A stretch of 64,000 nucleotides of DNA, from the NCBI RefSeq assembly GCF_003173715.1, contig NZ_CP029550.1, positions 5,968,001-6,032,000 on the forward strand. Reading direction: 5' to 3'. The position numbers were made by a program, and so were the translations under genes. Numbering within the stretch: position 1 is the stretch's first letter; every line of letters begins with the position of its first letter. The notes beneath the pieces are model-generated. The model worked only from the letters and a program-made list of their open reading frames with translations. It was not told the DNA's origin and did not search any database. This DNA is from Methylobacterium durans (lineage in GTDB: Bacteria; Pseudomonadota; Alphaproteobacteria; Rhizobiales; Beijerinckiaceae). Of the stretch, positions 1 through 7,485 are shown one piece after another.

Positions 1-377
1 CCGCCGTCCAGGCGGTCGAACCGGACGGTGACGACCGTCTCGACGCCCGGCCCGTCCTCGTGGTTGGTCCCCTCCCACCGGAAGGTGAAGCGCAGCAGGT
101 TCGGCGGATCGACCTCGAGGTAGTGCCCGGATTGCCAGAGGACGTCGCGGCCGTCGTGAGCCGTCAGGCAGGCCCGCCAAGCGCCCCCCACCCGGAGGTC
201 GGCCCTGACCTCCGTGGCCGGCCATTCCGACGGGCCGAGCCAGCGCAGCATCTCCTCGGGGCGCGCCCAGGCCCGCCACACGCGCTCGACCGGGGCCGCG
301 AAGTCGCGCGTGATCGAGAGCCGGGGACGGGCGAGCCTCTCCGGGGCCGCGGCACCCCGATCCGTCGGGGCCGTCAT
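1..377 (-). CDS. SRPBCC (AHSA1-like) domain protein, C-terminus cut by window edge
   Basis: The first 125 residues lie in the window and the 3' end is lost beyond base 1. After a short leader the protein reads SITRDFAAPVERVWRAW, then LRVGGAW and FTFRWEGTNHEDG, the usual order in START/SRPBCC proteins of the AHSA1 type, which form a hydrophobic-ligand helix-grip fold. The start ATG overlaps the stop of the ArsR gene by four bases (ATGA), so the two are probably translationally coupled. ArsR-SRPBCC pairs are common in Alphaproteobacteria. The ligand is unknown. Confidence 0.85.
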   Translation of the reverse strand, partial: MTAPTDRGAAAPERLARPRLSITRDFAAPVERVWRAWARPEEMLRWLGPSEWPATEVRADLRVGGAWRACLTAHDGRDVLWQSGHYLEVDPPNLLRFTFRWEGTNHEDGPGVETVVTVRFDRLDG

Positions 378-709
378 GGCGCGTCCGGCTCGTCGGCCGT
401 CGCGGCGAGATGGGCGGCCAGCCGGTCGAAGCTGCCCTCCCAGTGCTGGCGGCAGGCGTCGATCCAGTGGCTCATCTCGGCGAAGGCCTCGGGCTGAAGG
501 CGGACCGGACGGACCACGGATCGCGCGCCGCGCGCGATCAGGCCGGCGCGCTCCAGAACGTCGAGGTGCTTGGCGACGCCGGGCGTGCTCATCGCGAGGG
601 GCTGGGCCAGATCGCTGAGCGTCGTCTCGCCCAGCGCGAGGCGGGCGAGGATGGCGCGGCGCGTGGGATCGGAGAGAGCCGAGAACTTCGCGCTGAGGGG
701 GTCCGCCAT
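374..709 (-). CDS. ArsR/SmtB-family winged-helix regulator
   Basis: A 111-residue winged-helix protein. The N-terminus FSALSDPTRRAILARLALGE and the recognition region STPGVAKHLDVLERAGLI are classic ArsR features. I see no CxC metal-binding motif, which fits the non-metal ArsR group that controls adjacent SRPBCC genes. It is first in a two-gene unit with the SRPBCC gene, overlapping it by four bases. An inverted repeat 7-34 bases upstream of the start is a likely autoregulatory operator. The effector is not predictable. Confidence 0.9.
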   Translation of the reverse strand: MADPLSAKFSALSDPTRRAILARLALGETTLSDLAQPLAMSTPGVAKHLDVLERAGLIARGARSVVRPVRLQPEAFAEMSHWIDACRQHWEGSFDRLAAHLAATADEPDAP

Positions 710-715
710 CTTTTA

Positions 716-743
716 AACCGATCAGCTAATTCGCCGATCGGTT
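716..743 (-). promoter_or_regulatory. Inverted repeat, probable ArsR operator
   Basis: Perfect 8-base arms AACCGATC and GATCGGTT flank a 12-base AT-rich centre, directly before the ArsR start codon at 709. Position and symmetry suit negative autoregulation by the ArsR dimer. This is inference without binding data. Confidence 0.5.
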
Positions 744-820
744 AAATCGAAGCCGGACGCCCTTGTCAAGACAGGCTCCGACGAAGGCGCTGCGGCCGCG
801 GACCGGAAGCCGACGCGACG

Positions 821-1297
821 TCAGCCGCGACGCGCCGCCTCGATCGCCGCGACGTCGATCTTGCGCATGGTCATCATGGCCGCGAAGGCGCGTTTCGCCT
901 CCTCGCCGCCGGCCGCCATCGCGGCGGTGAGCACGCGCGGCGTGATCTGCCACGAGATGCCCCAGCGATCCTTGCACCAGCCGCAGGCGCTCTCCTGTCC
1001 GCCATGGCCGACGATCGCGTTCCACAGCCGGTCCGTCTCCGCCTGGTCGTCCGTGGCGATCTGGAACGAGAAGGCCTCATTGTGCCGGCAGGTTGGCCCG
1101 CCGTTCAGGCCGATGCAGGGGATGCCGGCCACCGTGAACTCGACCGTCAGCACATCGCCCGCCTGTCCCGACGGGTAATCGGCCGGCGCCCGGTGGACAG
1201 CCCCCATCGCGCTCTCCGGAAAGGTCTCGACGTAGAAGCGGGCGGCGGCCTCGGCGTCCTTGTCGAACCAGAGGCAGATCGTGTTCTTGGCGACCAT
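821..1297 (-). CDS. VOC-superfamily (PhnB/3-demethylubiquinone-9 methyltransferase-like) protein
   Basis: 158 residues starting MVAKNTICLWFDKDAEAAA, then ARFYVETFPES, FTVAGIPCIGLNGGP and WGISWQITP. This is the pattern of the PhnB-like glyoxalase/bleomycin-resistance group, which folds as paired beta-alpha-beta-beta-beta modules. The start at 1297 is chosen because GGGAGGAGCC precedes it; the frame is open upstream but lacks a site. These proteins are usually uncharacterised. It lies upstream of the ArsR-SRPBCC pair on the same strand, an association often seen, but the 111-base gap with its own operator suggests separate transcription. Confidence 0.85.
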   Translation of the reverse strand: MVAKNTICLWFDKDAEAAARFYVETFPESAMGAVHRAPADYPSGQAGDVLTVEFTVAGIPCIGLNGGPTCRHNEAFSFQIATDDQAETDRLWNAIVGHGGQESACGWCKDRWGISWQITPRVLTAAMAAGGEEAKRAFAAMMTMRKIDVAAIEAARRG

Positions 1298-1704
1298 GGC
1301 GGCTCCTCCCTCGCGCGGCTGGCGACCCGGCACCGCCGCCGGCCCGCATGGATGCTGCCACGCGCCGGCGATCCAACCATCGGATGTCGGACCTGCCAAG
1401 GGTCGCGGCCTTGCGCCCCTGCAGGCCGTTCGAGCCGATCCCGGCGGCCTCCCGGAAGCGGTGCTTCGCATGGCCCGCCCCGGGAATCGGTGCTTCCGGT
1501 CGCCTGCCGCGATCGGAAGGAGCCTGTGAGACCTGACACCGTTCGTGCGGTGTCGCCTCGCAATGCGATTCCGCAGGGTCCTTTCAGAGAAATCAGCCCC
1601 GGCAATCCTGCGCGATGCTTGTCCGTGCCGTTTGCGCACCAAGCATTGGCAGGCCATGAGAACTGATGCAGCCTCGCGGAGAGGGGGACTTGGAGGAGCG
1701 CGTC
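1298..1704. other. Non-coding stretch, divergent upstream region
   Basis: Between the VOC gene (minus) and the Gly/Tyr-rich gene (plus). No open frame here has a ribosome binding site and convincing protein. It should hold the two divergent promoters, but I could not pick clear -35/-10 elements. Confidence 0.4.
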
Positions 1705-2055
1705 ATGCACAAGTTGCTCGTCTCCCTGATTGCGGCCCTGGCGCTGGGGCTCATCTTCACCTCGACCGCCGATGCACAGCGGTTCGGCTATGGCTGGCGT
1801 GGCGGCGGCTTCGGATGGCGCGGTGGTGGCCTCGGCTGGCGGGGCGGCTGGGGCGGCTATCGGGGCTGGGGCTACGGACGCGGCCTCGGCTACGGTGCGG
1901 CGGCCGCGGGACTCGGCTTTGCAACCGGGGCGGCGCTCGCCTCAGGGTATGGCTACGGGTATGGCTATCCCGCCTACGGGTACGGCTACGGGTACGCCCC
2001 GACCGCCTATTCCTACTACGGCTCCCCCTACGGGTATGGCGGCTGCGGCTGGTGA
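1705..2055 (+). CDS. Secreted Gly/Tyr-rich low-complexity protein
   Basis: 116 residues. MHKLLVSLIAALALGLIFT and TADAQ make a good Sec signal peptide with cleavage near residue 24. The mature part is almost entirely G, Y, W, R and A in repeats such as WRGGGFGWRGG and YGYGYGY, ending CGW. The start is set by TGGAGGAG seven bases upstream. Such proteins recur in Methylobacterium and Bradyrhizobium and are presumed periplasmic or surface-associated with no known activity. An inverted repeat right after the stop probably ends the transcript. Confidence 0.75.
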   Translation: MHKLLVSLIAALALGLIFTSTADAQRFGYGWRGGGFGWRGGGLGWRGGWGGYRGWGYGRGLGYGAAAAGLGFATGAALASGYGYGYGYPAYGYGYGYAPTAYSYYGSPYGYGGCGW

Positions 2056-2060
2056 GCCGA

Positions 2061-2091
2061 AGACGTCGGTCCGTTCGCGGAACCGACGTCT
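2061..2091 (+). terminator. Hairpin after the Gly/Tyr-rich gene
   Basis: AGACGTCGGT pairs with ACCGACGTCT (10 bp), with a CCG/CGG inner stem, six bases after the stop. There is no T-run, so termination is likely but not certain. Confidence 0.55.
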
Positions 2092-2126
2092 GGTCGACGG
2101 GGGCCGAGAGGCCCATCGACCGATGC

Positions 2127-2163
2127 GCGTCCCTGCCGATCAATGGGCGTCCCTGCCGATCAA
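2127..2163. repeat. 17-base direct repeat, two copies
   Basis: GCGTCCCTGCCGATCAA occurs at 2127-2143 and 2147-2163, separated by TGG (20-base period), about 65 bases before the membrane-protein start. It could be a regulator site or slippage duplication. Confidence 0.6.
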
Positions 2164-2226
2164 GCGCCCTACGGAGACGTCGCTAGGATGAAGCTGCCGG
2201 CTTCCGGGCCGCAGCGAGGGGCGTCC

Positions 2227-2838
2227 ATGAGCGAGCCGCAGCCGCGATCGTCATCCATTCCCGCCCTCGCCCCGTCGCGGACAGCGGACCGCACCGAGGG
2301 CTGGACGCGGCGGAGTGGCCGCTGGATCCTCGCGGAGGCCAAGCGGATCCTCGGCATCTTCGCCTACCTGTGGGTCGTGTTCGGGCTCCTCATCCTGCAC
2401 GAGCACATCGTCCTGTCCCGCCACGGCGTCGGGTACGGCTTCTACGGATTGGCCTTCCTCAATGCCTGGATCCTGGCCAAGATCATGCTCGTGGGCGAGA
2501 GCCTGGACGTGCTCCCACTCTTCCGCGGGCGGCCACTCGCCTACCCGATCGTGACCCGGTCCTGCGTGTTCGCGGCGCTCCTCGTGTGCGCCTACTCCCT
2601 GGAGGAGATGGCCGTCGCGCTCTGGCGCGGGAAGACGCTGGCCGAGAGCGTGCCGGCCCTCGGCGGCGGCGGGATCGGCGGCGTCGCGTCGGTGACCCTG
2701 ATCATGGCCGTCGCTCTGATCCCCTATTTCGCGTTCCGGGAACTCGGCCGGGTGCTGGGGCGGGAGCGCCTGCGAACCCTCCTGTTTCGGGACGGGACTG
2801 CCCTGTCCTTCGGGGGGCCGGACGGGTCAGGGCGCTGA
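2227..2838 (+). CDS. Four-helix integral membrane protein, unknown function
   Basis: 203 residues. Hydrophobic segments at about 41-63, 68-90, 108-131 and 150-172 predict four membrane helices; helix 1 contains LILHEHIVL and is followed by GYGFYGLAFLNAWILAK. The N-terminal 35 residues are polar and charged. The start at 2227 follows GCGAGGGG; an in-frame ATG at 2188 is less well supported. I recognise no enzyme or transporter motif. It stands alone, convergent with the CsbD gene. Confidence 0.75.
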   Translation: MSEPQPRSSSIPALAPSRTADRTEGWTRRSGRWILAEAKRILGIFAYLWVVFGLLILHEHIVLSRHGVGYGFYGLAFLNAWILAKIMLVGESLDVLPLFRGRPLAYPIVTRSCVFAALLVCAYSLEEMAVALWRGKTLAESVPALGGGGIGGVASVTLIMAVALIPYFAFRELGRVLGRERLRTLLFRDGTALSFGGPDGSGR

Positions 2839-2958
2839 CGGCTCGCCGCCAACCTGCCCCTGGCGCTCGGCCTCTCGATCGACCTCCGGCGCGCGGGTCG
2901 GGTACGGCCCCTCGCGCCCACCTGTCGGCCGGCGCGAGAGGGTTGCGCAGGGGGTCTC

Positions 2959-3156
2959 CTACTTGCCCTTGAGGGCATCCTTGATGCCGCCCACCGCATT
3001 CTGCACTTTGCCCTTCACCTGATCGAGCTTGCCCTCGTTCTTGAGCTTCTCGTCGCCGACCAGCCTGCCGGCGCCTTCCTTGACCTTGCCGCCGAGGTTC
3101 TTCGCGGCGCCCTCGGTGCGGTCCGGATCGACCTCCTGGTCCTTGTCGACGGCCAT
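2959..3156 (-). CDS. CsbD family stress-response protein
   Basis: 65 residues, highly charged, with the family core GAAKNLGGKVKEGAGRLVGD and the repeated KLDQVKGKVQNAVGG segment. CsbD proteins are small, soluble and mostly helical, induced by general stress in many bacteria; their biochemical role is unknown. A strong site (AGGAGG) precedes the start. It is monocistronic here, upstream of the RlpA-like gene on the same strand's downstream side. Confidence 0.92.
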   Translation of the reverse strand: MAVDKDQEVDPDRTEGAAKNLGGKVKEGAGRLVGDEKLKNEGKLDQVKGKVQNAVGGIKDALKGK

Positions 3157-3288
3157 CGCTTCCTCCTGAACTGCGCGCTGCCGGTCGCAGCGCCTCGGGA
3201 AGCGAACGGTGCCGTGAGGATGCGGTTCCGGGCGGCCGGTCCGGGCCGCCCATCCGCGTCGGCGTCTCGCCCGTGCGCGCCCGCCTCG

Positions 3289-3900
3289 CTAATCGGCCCG
3301 ATAGAGGGCCACCCTGCCGATGCCCTCGATGCCGAGCGCCCGCGCGCTGCCGCGCGACAGGTCGATGACGTAGTTCCGTTTGGCTTTCGTCCGCTCGTTC
3401 GTGCGGTCGGTGATGCGCACCACCACGGAACGATTGTTCGTCCGGTTGACGACCCGAACGCGTGACCCGAACGGCAGCGTCGCGTGGGCGGCCGTGAATC
3501 CGTCCGGGTTGTACCGCTCGCCGCTCGCGGTTCGTCCGGGGTGCTGATACCAGGTGGCACGCCCGCTTCCCAACGGGGCGCCCTCCCTGCGGGCCGGATG
3601 CTGACGGCCCGGCATCGTCTCCGCCGCGATCCGCCCCGAAGCCGGCATGGAGCCCGTCGTCTGCACGGCGTCGTCCGCCTGCAGGGACGGCGGCGGAAGC
3701 TGCGCGCTGATCTGCGGATAGGTGAAGAGCGGTGCAGTCCGTGCCGGAGGATCGAAGCGGTCATCCTGGGACGACGTCGAGATCTCCCCTGCTTGGGCGA
3801 TGGATATCCCAGCATAAACTACGCAGATGCTCGCGACTAAACTCATCCAGAGGCGGGGATGGGGTCGGTCTGCTCGTTGGATGACCGACATGATGTCCAA
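3289..3900 (-). CDS. RlpA-like double-psi beta-barrel protein
   Basis: 203 residues. A hydrophobic segment at about 19-37 (SLVASICVVYAGISIAQA) is a signal peptide or anchor; 40-110 is a disordered linker; 112-200 is the RlpA barrel with ATWYQHPGRTASGE, AAHATLPFG, ITDR and IDLS. Family members are septal lytic transglycosylases acting on denuded peptidoglycan, or barrel proteins without activity. The catalytic His region (AAHA, about 137-140) and Asp (ITDR, 165) are present. It has no lipobox and no SPOR domain, so septal targeting is not evident. A 14-base palindrome lies in its promoter region. Confidence 0.85.
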   Translation of the reverse strand: MDIMSVIQRADRPHPRLWMSLVASICVVYAGISIAQAGEISTSSQDDRFDPPARTAPLFTYPQISAQLPPPSLQADDAVQTTGSMPASGRIAAETMPGRQHPARREGAPLGSGRATWYQHPGRTASGERYNPDGFTAAHATLPFGSRVRVVNRTNNRSVVVRITDRTNERTKAKRNYVIDLSRGSARALGIEGIGRVALYRAD

Positions 3901-4516
3901 ACCTTAGTTGCTCATCAATTGAGCCGAATAAAGCATGCATGCTTGCGTGGTTCCGGAATCGAGATGAATTGAGATCAAGCGTCTGTTTTCGGACCAGGGC
4001 GGCGCCCGACGATGGCTCTGGATTGCCGGTGATTGACGATTTGGGCGCAGGAGAACTGATCGCGCGAGCTTGGCCGAAGAGCGCGCGTGACGCGATCGAG
4101 GCCACGTGACCGCATGCGCCGCGTGAGCGGAGGCGCCCGGTTGCGCATCGTGGTGGATGGCAGGGAGCCGAGCATCGGGCGCACCGTCGCGGTGCCGCTC
4201 TCGATCAGCCACGAGGGGCTGCAGGAGATCGTCGAGGCGACGAGTCCCGGTCCATCATCGATGGACGATGAGGGTCGCGCCTTCCCTCATGAGAGTCGTT
4301 TGACACGATTCTCCGTGGCCGACCGCTCGGGGCCGTCCCCGCCCGCCCGCGGCGGTGCGGGCATCGCGCACGCGACCGGCGCACGGGCGGACGGGCGGAA
4401 CGGAGCCTCTCCGGCCTGTCCGCGCCGCCATTCCCCGCGTCCCGCGCGATGAGGGGGCACGGCGGAATGTGAGGCCGCGGCGGAACCCGAGGCGGCTGCC
4501 GGACGGTTCTCTCCCG
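3901..4516. other. Intergenic region with AT-rich promoter zone
   Basis: 3901-4080 is AT-richer than the surroundings and should hold the RlpA promoter, including the palindrome at 3931-3944. A plus-strand frame at 4087-4452 is open but lacks a ribosome binding site and ends in Arg/Pro/Gly shadow-type sequence. No gene is called. Confidence 0.4.
3931..3944. promoter_or_regulatory. 14-base perfect palindrome upstream of RlpA-like gene
   Basis: AAGCATGCATGCTT lies 31-44 bases before the start at 3900, where an operator would be expected. The binding protein is unknown. Confidence 0.4.
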
Positions 4517-4714
4517 ATGGAGGATGATCGGAACGAAGACGATTCCTTGCTGGATGAAGCACTTCGCTACCTCATTGCGCGTGGTTTCCGCGTGGAAATC
4601 GTGAACAACGGGGGGCGGAGATCGTATTTCTTCGAGGGCGAAGAGACCGATCGGCTCCATATCCTGGCCACGGCCCGCTTGCTCGGCATGGAGCGAAGCG
4701 ACCGTGCCCCATGA
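4517..4714 (+). CDS. Small acidic hypothetical protein
   Basis: 65 residues beginning MEDDRNEDDSLLDEALRYL, then FRVEIVNNGGRRSYFFEG. It looks like a compact helix-strand-strand-helix protein with no signal peptide. The start was chosen where protein-like composition begins; the site before it is weak. Its stop lies inside the next gene (11-base overlap at 4704-4714), suggesting co-translation. Family not recognised. Confidence 0.55.
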   Translation: MEDDRNEDDSLLDEALRYLIARGFRVEIVNNGGRRSYFFEGEETDRLHILATARLLGMERSDRAP

Positions 4715-4934
4715 CAGCCCGCTGCCGGTGCTGACACGCAAGATCCTCGGTGCTCTGACCCAGGATTTCGCATCGCCCGGCACGATCGCGTTGCGGGCGG
4801 GAATACCGACGATCCGGCGTGCCCAGATCGTCGCCCTCGTCTGCAGGGACTTGGAGCAGCGCGGGCTCGCCGAGCGGAGCGGGCCGAAGCATCAACCGCG
4901 CTGGCGCCGACGTGACGAGCCCCACGAACCGTGA
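4704..4934 (+). CDS. Small winged-helix-like protein
   Basis: 76 residues. LTRKILGALTQDFASPGTIA, IRRAQIVALVCRDLEQRG and LAERSGPKHQPRW resemble a winged helix-turn-helix with a basic wing, as in MarR-like or replication-associated folds. It overlaps the preceding gene by 11 bases. If it binds DNA it may regulate its own unit. Fold assignment is from pattern only. Confidence 0.5.
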   Translation: MPHDSPLPVLTRKILGALTQDFASPGTIALRAGIPTIRRAQIVALVCRDLEQRGLAERSGPKHQPRWRRRDEPHEP

Positions 4935-4961
4935 GGAACGGGCTCGGACGCGATCGCGGGG

Positions 4962-5141
4962 TCAGCCGCCGGCCTGCTCCTCATCCTCGGCCACCGTCGT
5001 GAATTGTCGAGCCAGGGCCTCGACCTGACGCGCCGTCGCGATCACCCTGAACACGTGGCCGTCATCGGCCTCGATCGTGAGTTCATAGCCGTCGGGAACG
5101 TCCGTGACCTGCACACGGACCAGCTTCTTCGGATCGGACAT
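4962..5141 (-). CDS. Small conserved-looking hypothetical protein
   Basis: 59 residues, MSDPKKLVRVQVTDVPDGYE then VFRVIATARQVEALARQ and an acidic tail. The pattern suggests a small beta-sheet with one amphipathic helix. The start is the only ATG giving this well-behaved sequence. It converges with the winged-helix-like gene. No family recognised. Confidence 0.5.
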   Translation of the reverse strand: MSDPKKLVRVQVTDVPDGYELTIEADDGHVFRVIATARQVEALARQFTTVAEDEEQAGG

Positions 5142-5304
5142 GGACAGCAGCCAGAGCGAGGGGATGCCCGACGAGCATGACGGCGCTCCCAGCCGGCCGC
5201 AACCCACGGATTTGTCCGGTCCGCGGTGCCAGCGCCCGCGTTCCGTCAACGTCTCCGCCTCGTGAGACGTTGAACGCGACCCAGCCAGCCCTTGGAGCCC
5301 CCTC

Positions 5305-5508
5305 ATGGCCCATCTCGACGCGATCGATCCCGGCCACGACAAGCCCGCCCCGCAGGCGGAACCCGCGACGCCCGACACCGAGGCGCCTGCCGCCCCGCCG
5401 GATCCGGCCGAGCCGCCGCCGGACATCGACGCCGGCATCCCCGAGCCGCTGAAGCGCGACGTCGTCCCCGGTGAGCGGCCTGCCGACATGCCGCTGCCGG
5501 CTCGGTAG
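5305..5508 (+). CDS. Disordered acidic Pro/Ala-rich small protein
   Basis: 67 residues, about a quarter Pro, with many Asp/Glu and no hydrophobic core (for example PDPAEPPPDIDAGIPEP). GGAG lies nine bases before the ATG. It belongs compositionally with the small disordered proteins at 6199, 8651, 13843 and 17112. Function unknown. Confidence 0.55.
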   Translation: MAHLDAIDPGHDKPAPQAEPATPDTEAPAAPPDPAEPPPDIDAGIPEPLKRDVVPGERPADMPLPAR

Positions 5509-5601
5509 AGGCTCGGGCCGACCGAGCCGGTGCCCATCCCGCATGAGGCCGAACCCGGCCCGTCCGCGTTGATGGGGTCACCGTCCCGGAAAGGCAGACC
5601 C

Positions 5602-6042
5602 ATGGCCGACGCCTCCGTGCCGACCGCGTTCGGCGTCCTCATCGTCGAGGACGTTCCCGTGCAGAGGATGGCTGCCGCGAGCGCCTTGCGGGATGCGGGG
5701 CTGCGCGTGGCCGAGGCTTCGACGGTCGACGGCGCGACCGCCGCTCTCGATGCCGATCCGGACATCCGCATCATGGTGACCGACATCGATCTCGTGGGTG
5801 AGCCGCTGACCGGCCTGACCCTGGCCAAGGCGGTCGCCGCACGCTGGCCCGAGATCGCGCTGCTGATCGTGTCCGGCGTCGTTGTGCCGGAGCCGGAGGC
5901 GATGCCGCAGGGCGCGCGCTTCCTGCGAAAGCCGTTCGAGGCGGAGACGCTGCTCGGCGCCGTCCGCGACCTCGTCGCGACGCGAGCCGCGGGCGCGCTG
6001 GAACCGGACCCGCGTGACATCTCGGGGCGGATCTCGTCCTGA
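5602..6042 (+). CDS. Stand-alone response regulator (receiver domain)
   Basis: 146 residues, one CheY-like receiver and no output domain. Acidic pocket E16/D17 (VLIVED), phosphoacceptor D61 (VTDIDL), hydroxyl residue S91 (IVSG) and K110 (RKPF) are all present, so phosphorylation should be possible. The ATG at 5602 follows AAAGGCAG; an upstream frame extension is not needed. No histidine kinase is nearby, so it probably takes part in a phosphorelay encoded elsewhere. Single-receiver proteins of this size are numerous in Methylobacterium. Confidence 0.9.
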   Translation: MADASVPTAFGVLIVEDVPVQRMAAASALRDAGLRVAEASTVDGATAALDADPDIRIMVTDIDLVGEPLTGLTLAKAVAARWPEIALLIVSGVVVPEPEAMPQGARFLRKPFEAETLLGAVRDLVATRAAGALEPDPRDISGRISS

Positions 6043-6198
6043 CGCGGCCTGCCCGCAGGGCGCGCGGCTGTCGGCGCGTTTCGCCTGAAGGCCACAGAGG
6101 GACCGCGCTGTCACCGCTCTTGAGGATCCGGGGCGGCCATATTCCGTTCCTCTCTCGGGAGTCGCCTCGGCGGCTCGCCCGAACGCGCAGAGGAAGCG

Positions 6199-6354
6199 AT
6201 GGCCGACGACAAGCAGAAGCTCTCCGAAGTCGACGCGCAGCCCGGAACAGGGTCCGTCAAGCCGCAGCCTGCCGAGCCCGGACAATCGCCCAAACCCTCC
6301 GAGGTGGATGCCCAGCCTGACAAGCCGGCGCCGGACGACCGCGACGCACGCTAG
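6199..6354 (+). CDS. 51-aa disordered protein with internal SEVDAQP repeat
   Basis: 51 residues, acidic and Pro-rich, with the segment SEVDAQP occurring twice (about residues 9-15 and 35-41) and PKPSEVDAQPDKP near the end. AGGAAG precedes the ATG at a good distance. No hydrophobic segment. It lies 18 bases before the CrpP/Rmf-like gene and may share its transcript. Confidence 0.6.
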   Translation: MADDKQKLSEVDAQPGTGSVKPQPAEPGQSPKPSEVDAQPDKPAPDDRDAR

Positions 6355-6372
6355 GCGCGGAGAGAGGCGACG

Positions 6373-6606
6373 ATGTCCTTTCCGGATCGCTCACCTGCCG
6401 CCGTCAGCGTGGAAGGGCGACATGCCTTCGATCGGGGCGATCCCATCGAGGCCAATCCCTACCCGGAGGGCTCGGACGACCACGCCGCCTGGAAGCGCGG
6501 CTGGCAGATGCCGGACGGCGAGCGCGCCGAGGCATCGATGCCGGACGCCGCGCAGCCGCTGCCGGAACACCCGGGCGGCGGCGGAAGCGAGACGGCGCCG
6601 GGTTGA
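6373..6606 (+). CDS. CrpP/ribosome-modulation-factor-like small protein
   Basis: 77 residues. The central part, AFDRGDPIEANPYPEG followed by DHAAWKRGW, matches the Rmf/CrpP pattern (A..G....NPY......W..GW). Rmf binds 70S ribosomes and promotes dimer formation in stationary phase; CrpP-like members are common in Alphaproteobacteria and largely uncharacterised. The 40 residues after the motif are acidic and disordered. It is separated by 18 bases from the preceding small gene. The motif match is read by eye. Confidence 0.65.
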   Translation: MSFPDRSPAAVSVEGRHAFDRGDPIEANPYPEGSDDHAAWKRGWQMPDGERAEASMPDAAQPLPEHPGGGGSETAPG

Positions 6607-7132
6607 TTGCTGCGTCGCGGGTCATCGAGCGATGGCTGGCGGAGCGCTCACCGGCCGCCGGATCGAACGACCCGTCCGCGCGCTGCGGCCGATCGGTGTG
6701 GCCGGAACACGGGCGGCAGGCCTGCGCTTCGTCTCAGGGACGGCATCCGGATCGCGGGAGCTTTCCGAATGCGGTGCCGCAGCCAGAACTCGAGAAGTAC
6801 CAAGCCTGTAAATTCGAGCGCGATCAGCGTCATGCGGGTGAGGCGCGACAATCCTCTCGCCTCCCAATTGCCGATCAGAGACATAGCCTCGACCTCGAAC
6901 GACGGCGACATACAGTCGATCAAGCCGGCATTCCGATGGACGTTCCCGGACGGTATGTCGTGGCCGCGATGGCAAAAGGATTACGACCGGGCAGACGTGA
7001 GAAAAGCTGGGGCGGCACGAGCATATGGAAGGCGCAAGACGAGAATATTTCGGAATTCACTGCCGGTCTGATGAACATCGTCACGGATCAGGCGTTCTGA
7101 ATCTGAGTTCGATTCATGGAAGGAAACGCATC
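6607..7132. other. Intergenic region, partly AT-rich
   Basis: 6790-7120 is AT-richer than the average. Plus-strand frames run through it without a ribosome binding site or protein-like composition. One minus-strand frame (6648-6884) is listed separately as doubtful. The 3' part should hold the promoter of the secreted protein at 7133. Confidence 0.35.
6648..6884 (-). CDS. Doubtful small membrane protein
   Basis: 78 residues in this reading, starting MSLIGNWEARGLSRLTRM with a hydrophobic run LIALEFTGLVLLEFWLRHR and a basic remainder. The N-terminal half resembles a real single-helix protein; the C-terminal half is Arg-rich like a shadow frame. No clear ribosome binding site. Could be chance. 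Confidence 0.25.
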   Translation of the reverse strand: MSLIGNWEARGLSRLTRMTLIALEFTGLVLLEFWLRHRIRKAPAIRMPSLRRSAGLPPVFRPHRSAAARGRVVRSGGR

Positions 7133-7429
7133 ATGTCCACGAAGACGATCGCTCTTGCAACGGGCCTCGCTCTCTCGCTCACCGGCGCGGCCTGGGCTCA
7201 GACGGCGGCCGGGGGCGGCAGCGCCGAAGGCAACATGAACAGCCCCGGCAGCGTGAAGAGCAACAGCGAGAAGGCGATGGAGCGCTCGACCGGGTCCGCC
7301 ACCGGGGGAACGGCCGTGGGTGGCGCACCGGCCACGACCGGCACGGCGGGCTCGACCAGCGGTCACAGCGGCGGCGGCAACATGAGCACGGGCGGCACGA
7401 CGGGCGGCACGGCAGCCGGCGCCCGCTGA
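7133..7429 (+). CDS. Secreted Gly/Ser/Thr-rich low-complexity protein
   Basis: 98 residues. MSTKTIALATGLALSLTGAA then WAQ is a clear signal peptide (cleavage near 23). The rest is low-complexity G, S, T, A and N (GSATGGTAVGGAPATTGTAG). GGAAGGA lies nine bases before the ATG. A strong terminator follows 28 bases after the stop, so it is monocistronic. Compositionally a sibling of the proteins at 18859 and 8967. Confidence 0.75.
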   Translation: MSTKTIALATGLALSLTGAAWAQTAAGGGSAEGNMNSPGSVKSNSEKAMERSTGSATGGTAVGGAPATTGTAGSTSGHSGGGNMSTGGTTGGTAAGAR

Positions 7430-7457
7430 GCGTTCCGGTTCAGGAACCATCTGAAGG

Positions 7458-7478
7458 AGGGCCGGCCATGCCGGCCCT
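7458..7478 (+). terminator. Intrinsic terminator
   Basis: AGGGCCGGC pairs with GCCGGCCCT (9 bp) across CAT, followed by TTCTC. It ends the transcript of the 7133 gene and may also serve the convergent gene at 7486. Confidence 0.75.
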
Positions 7479-7485
7479 TCTCACG

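Noticed and set aside
4087..4452. 121-codon plus-strand frame
   Set aside because: First third looks partly protein-like, but no ribosome binding site and a shadow-like second half; not called.
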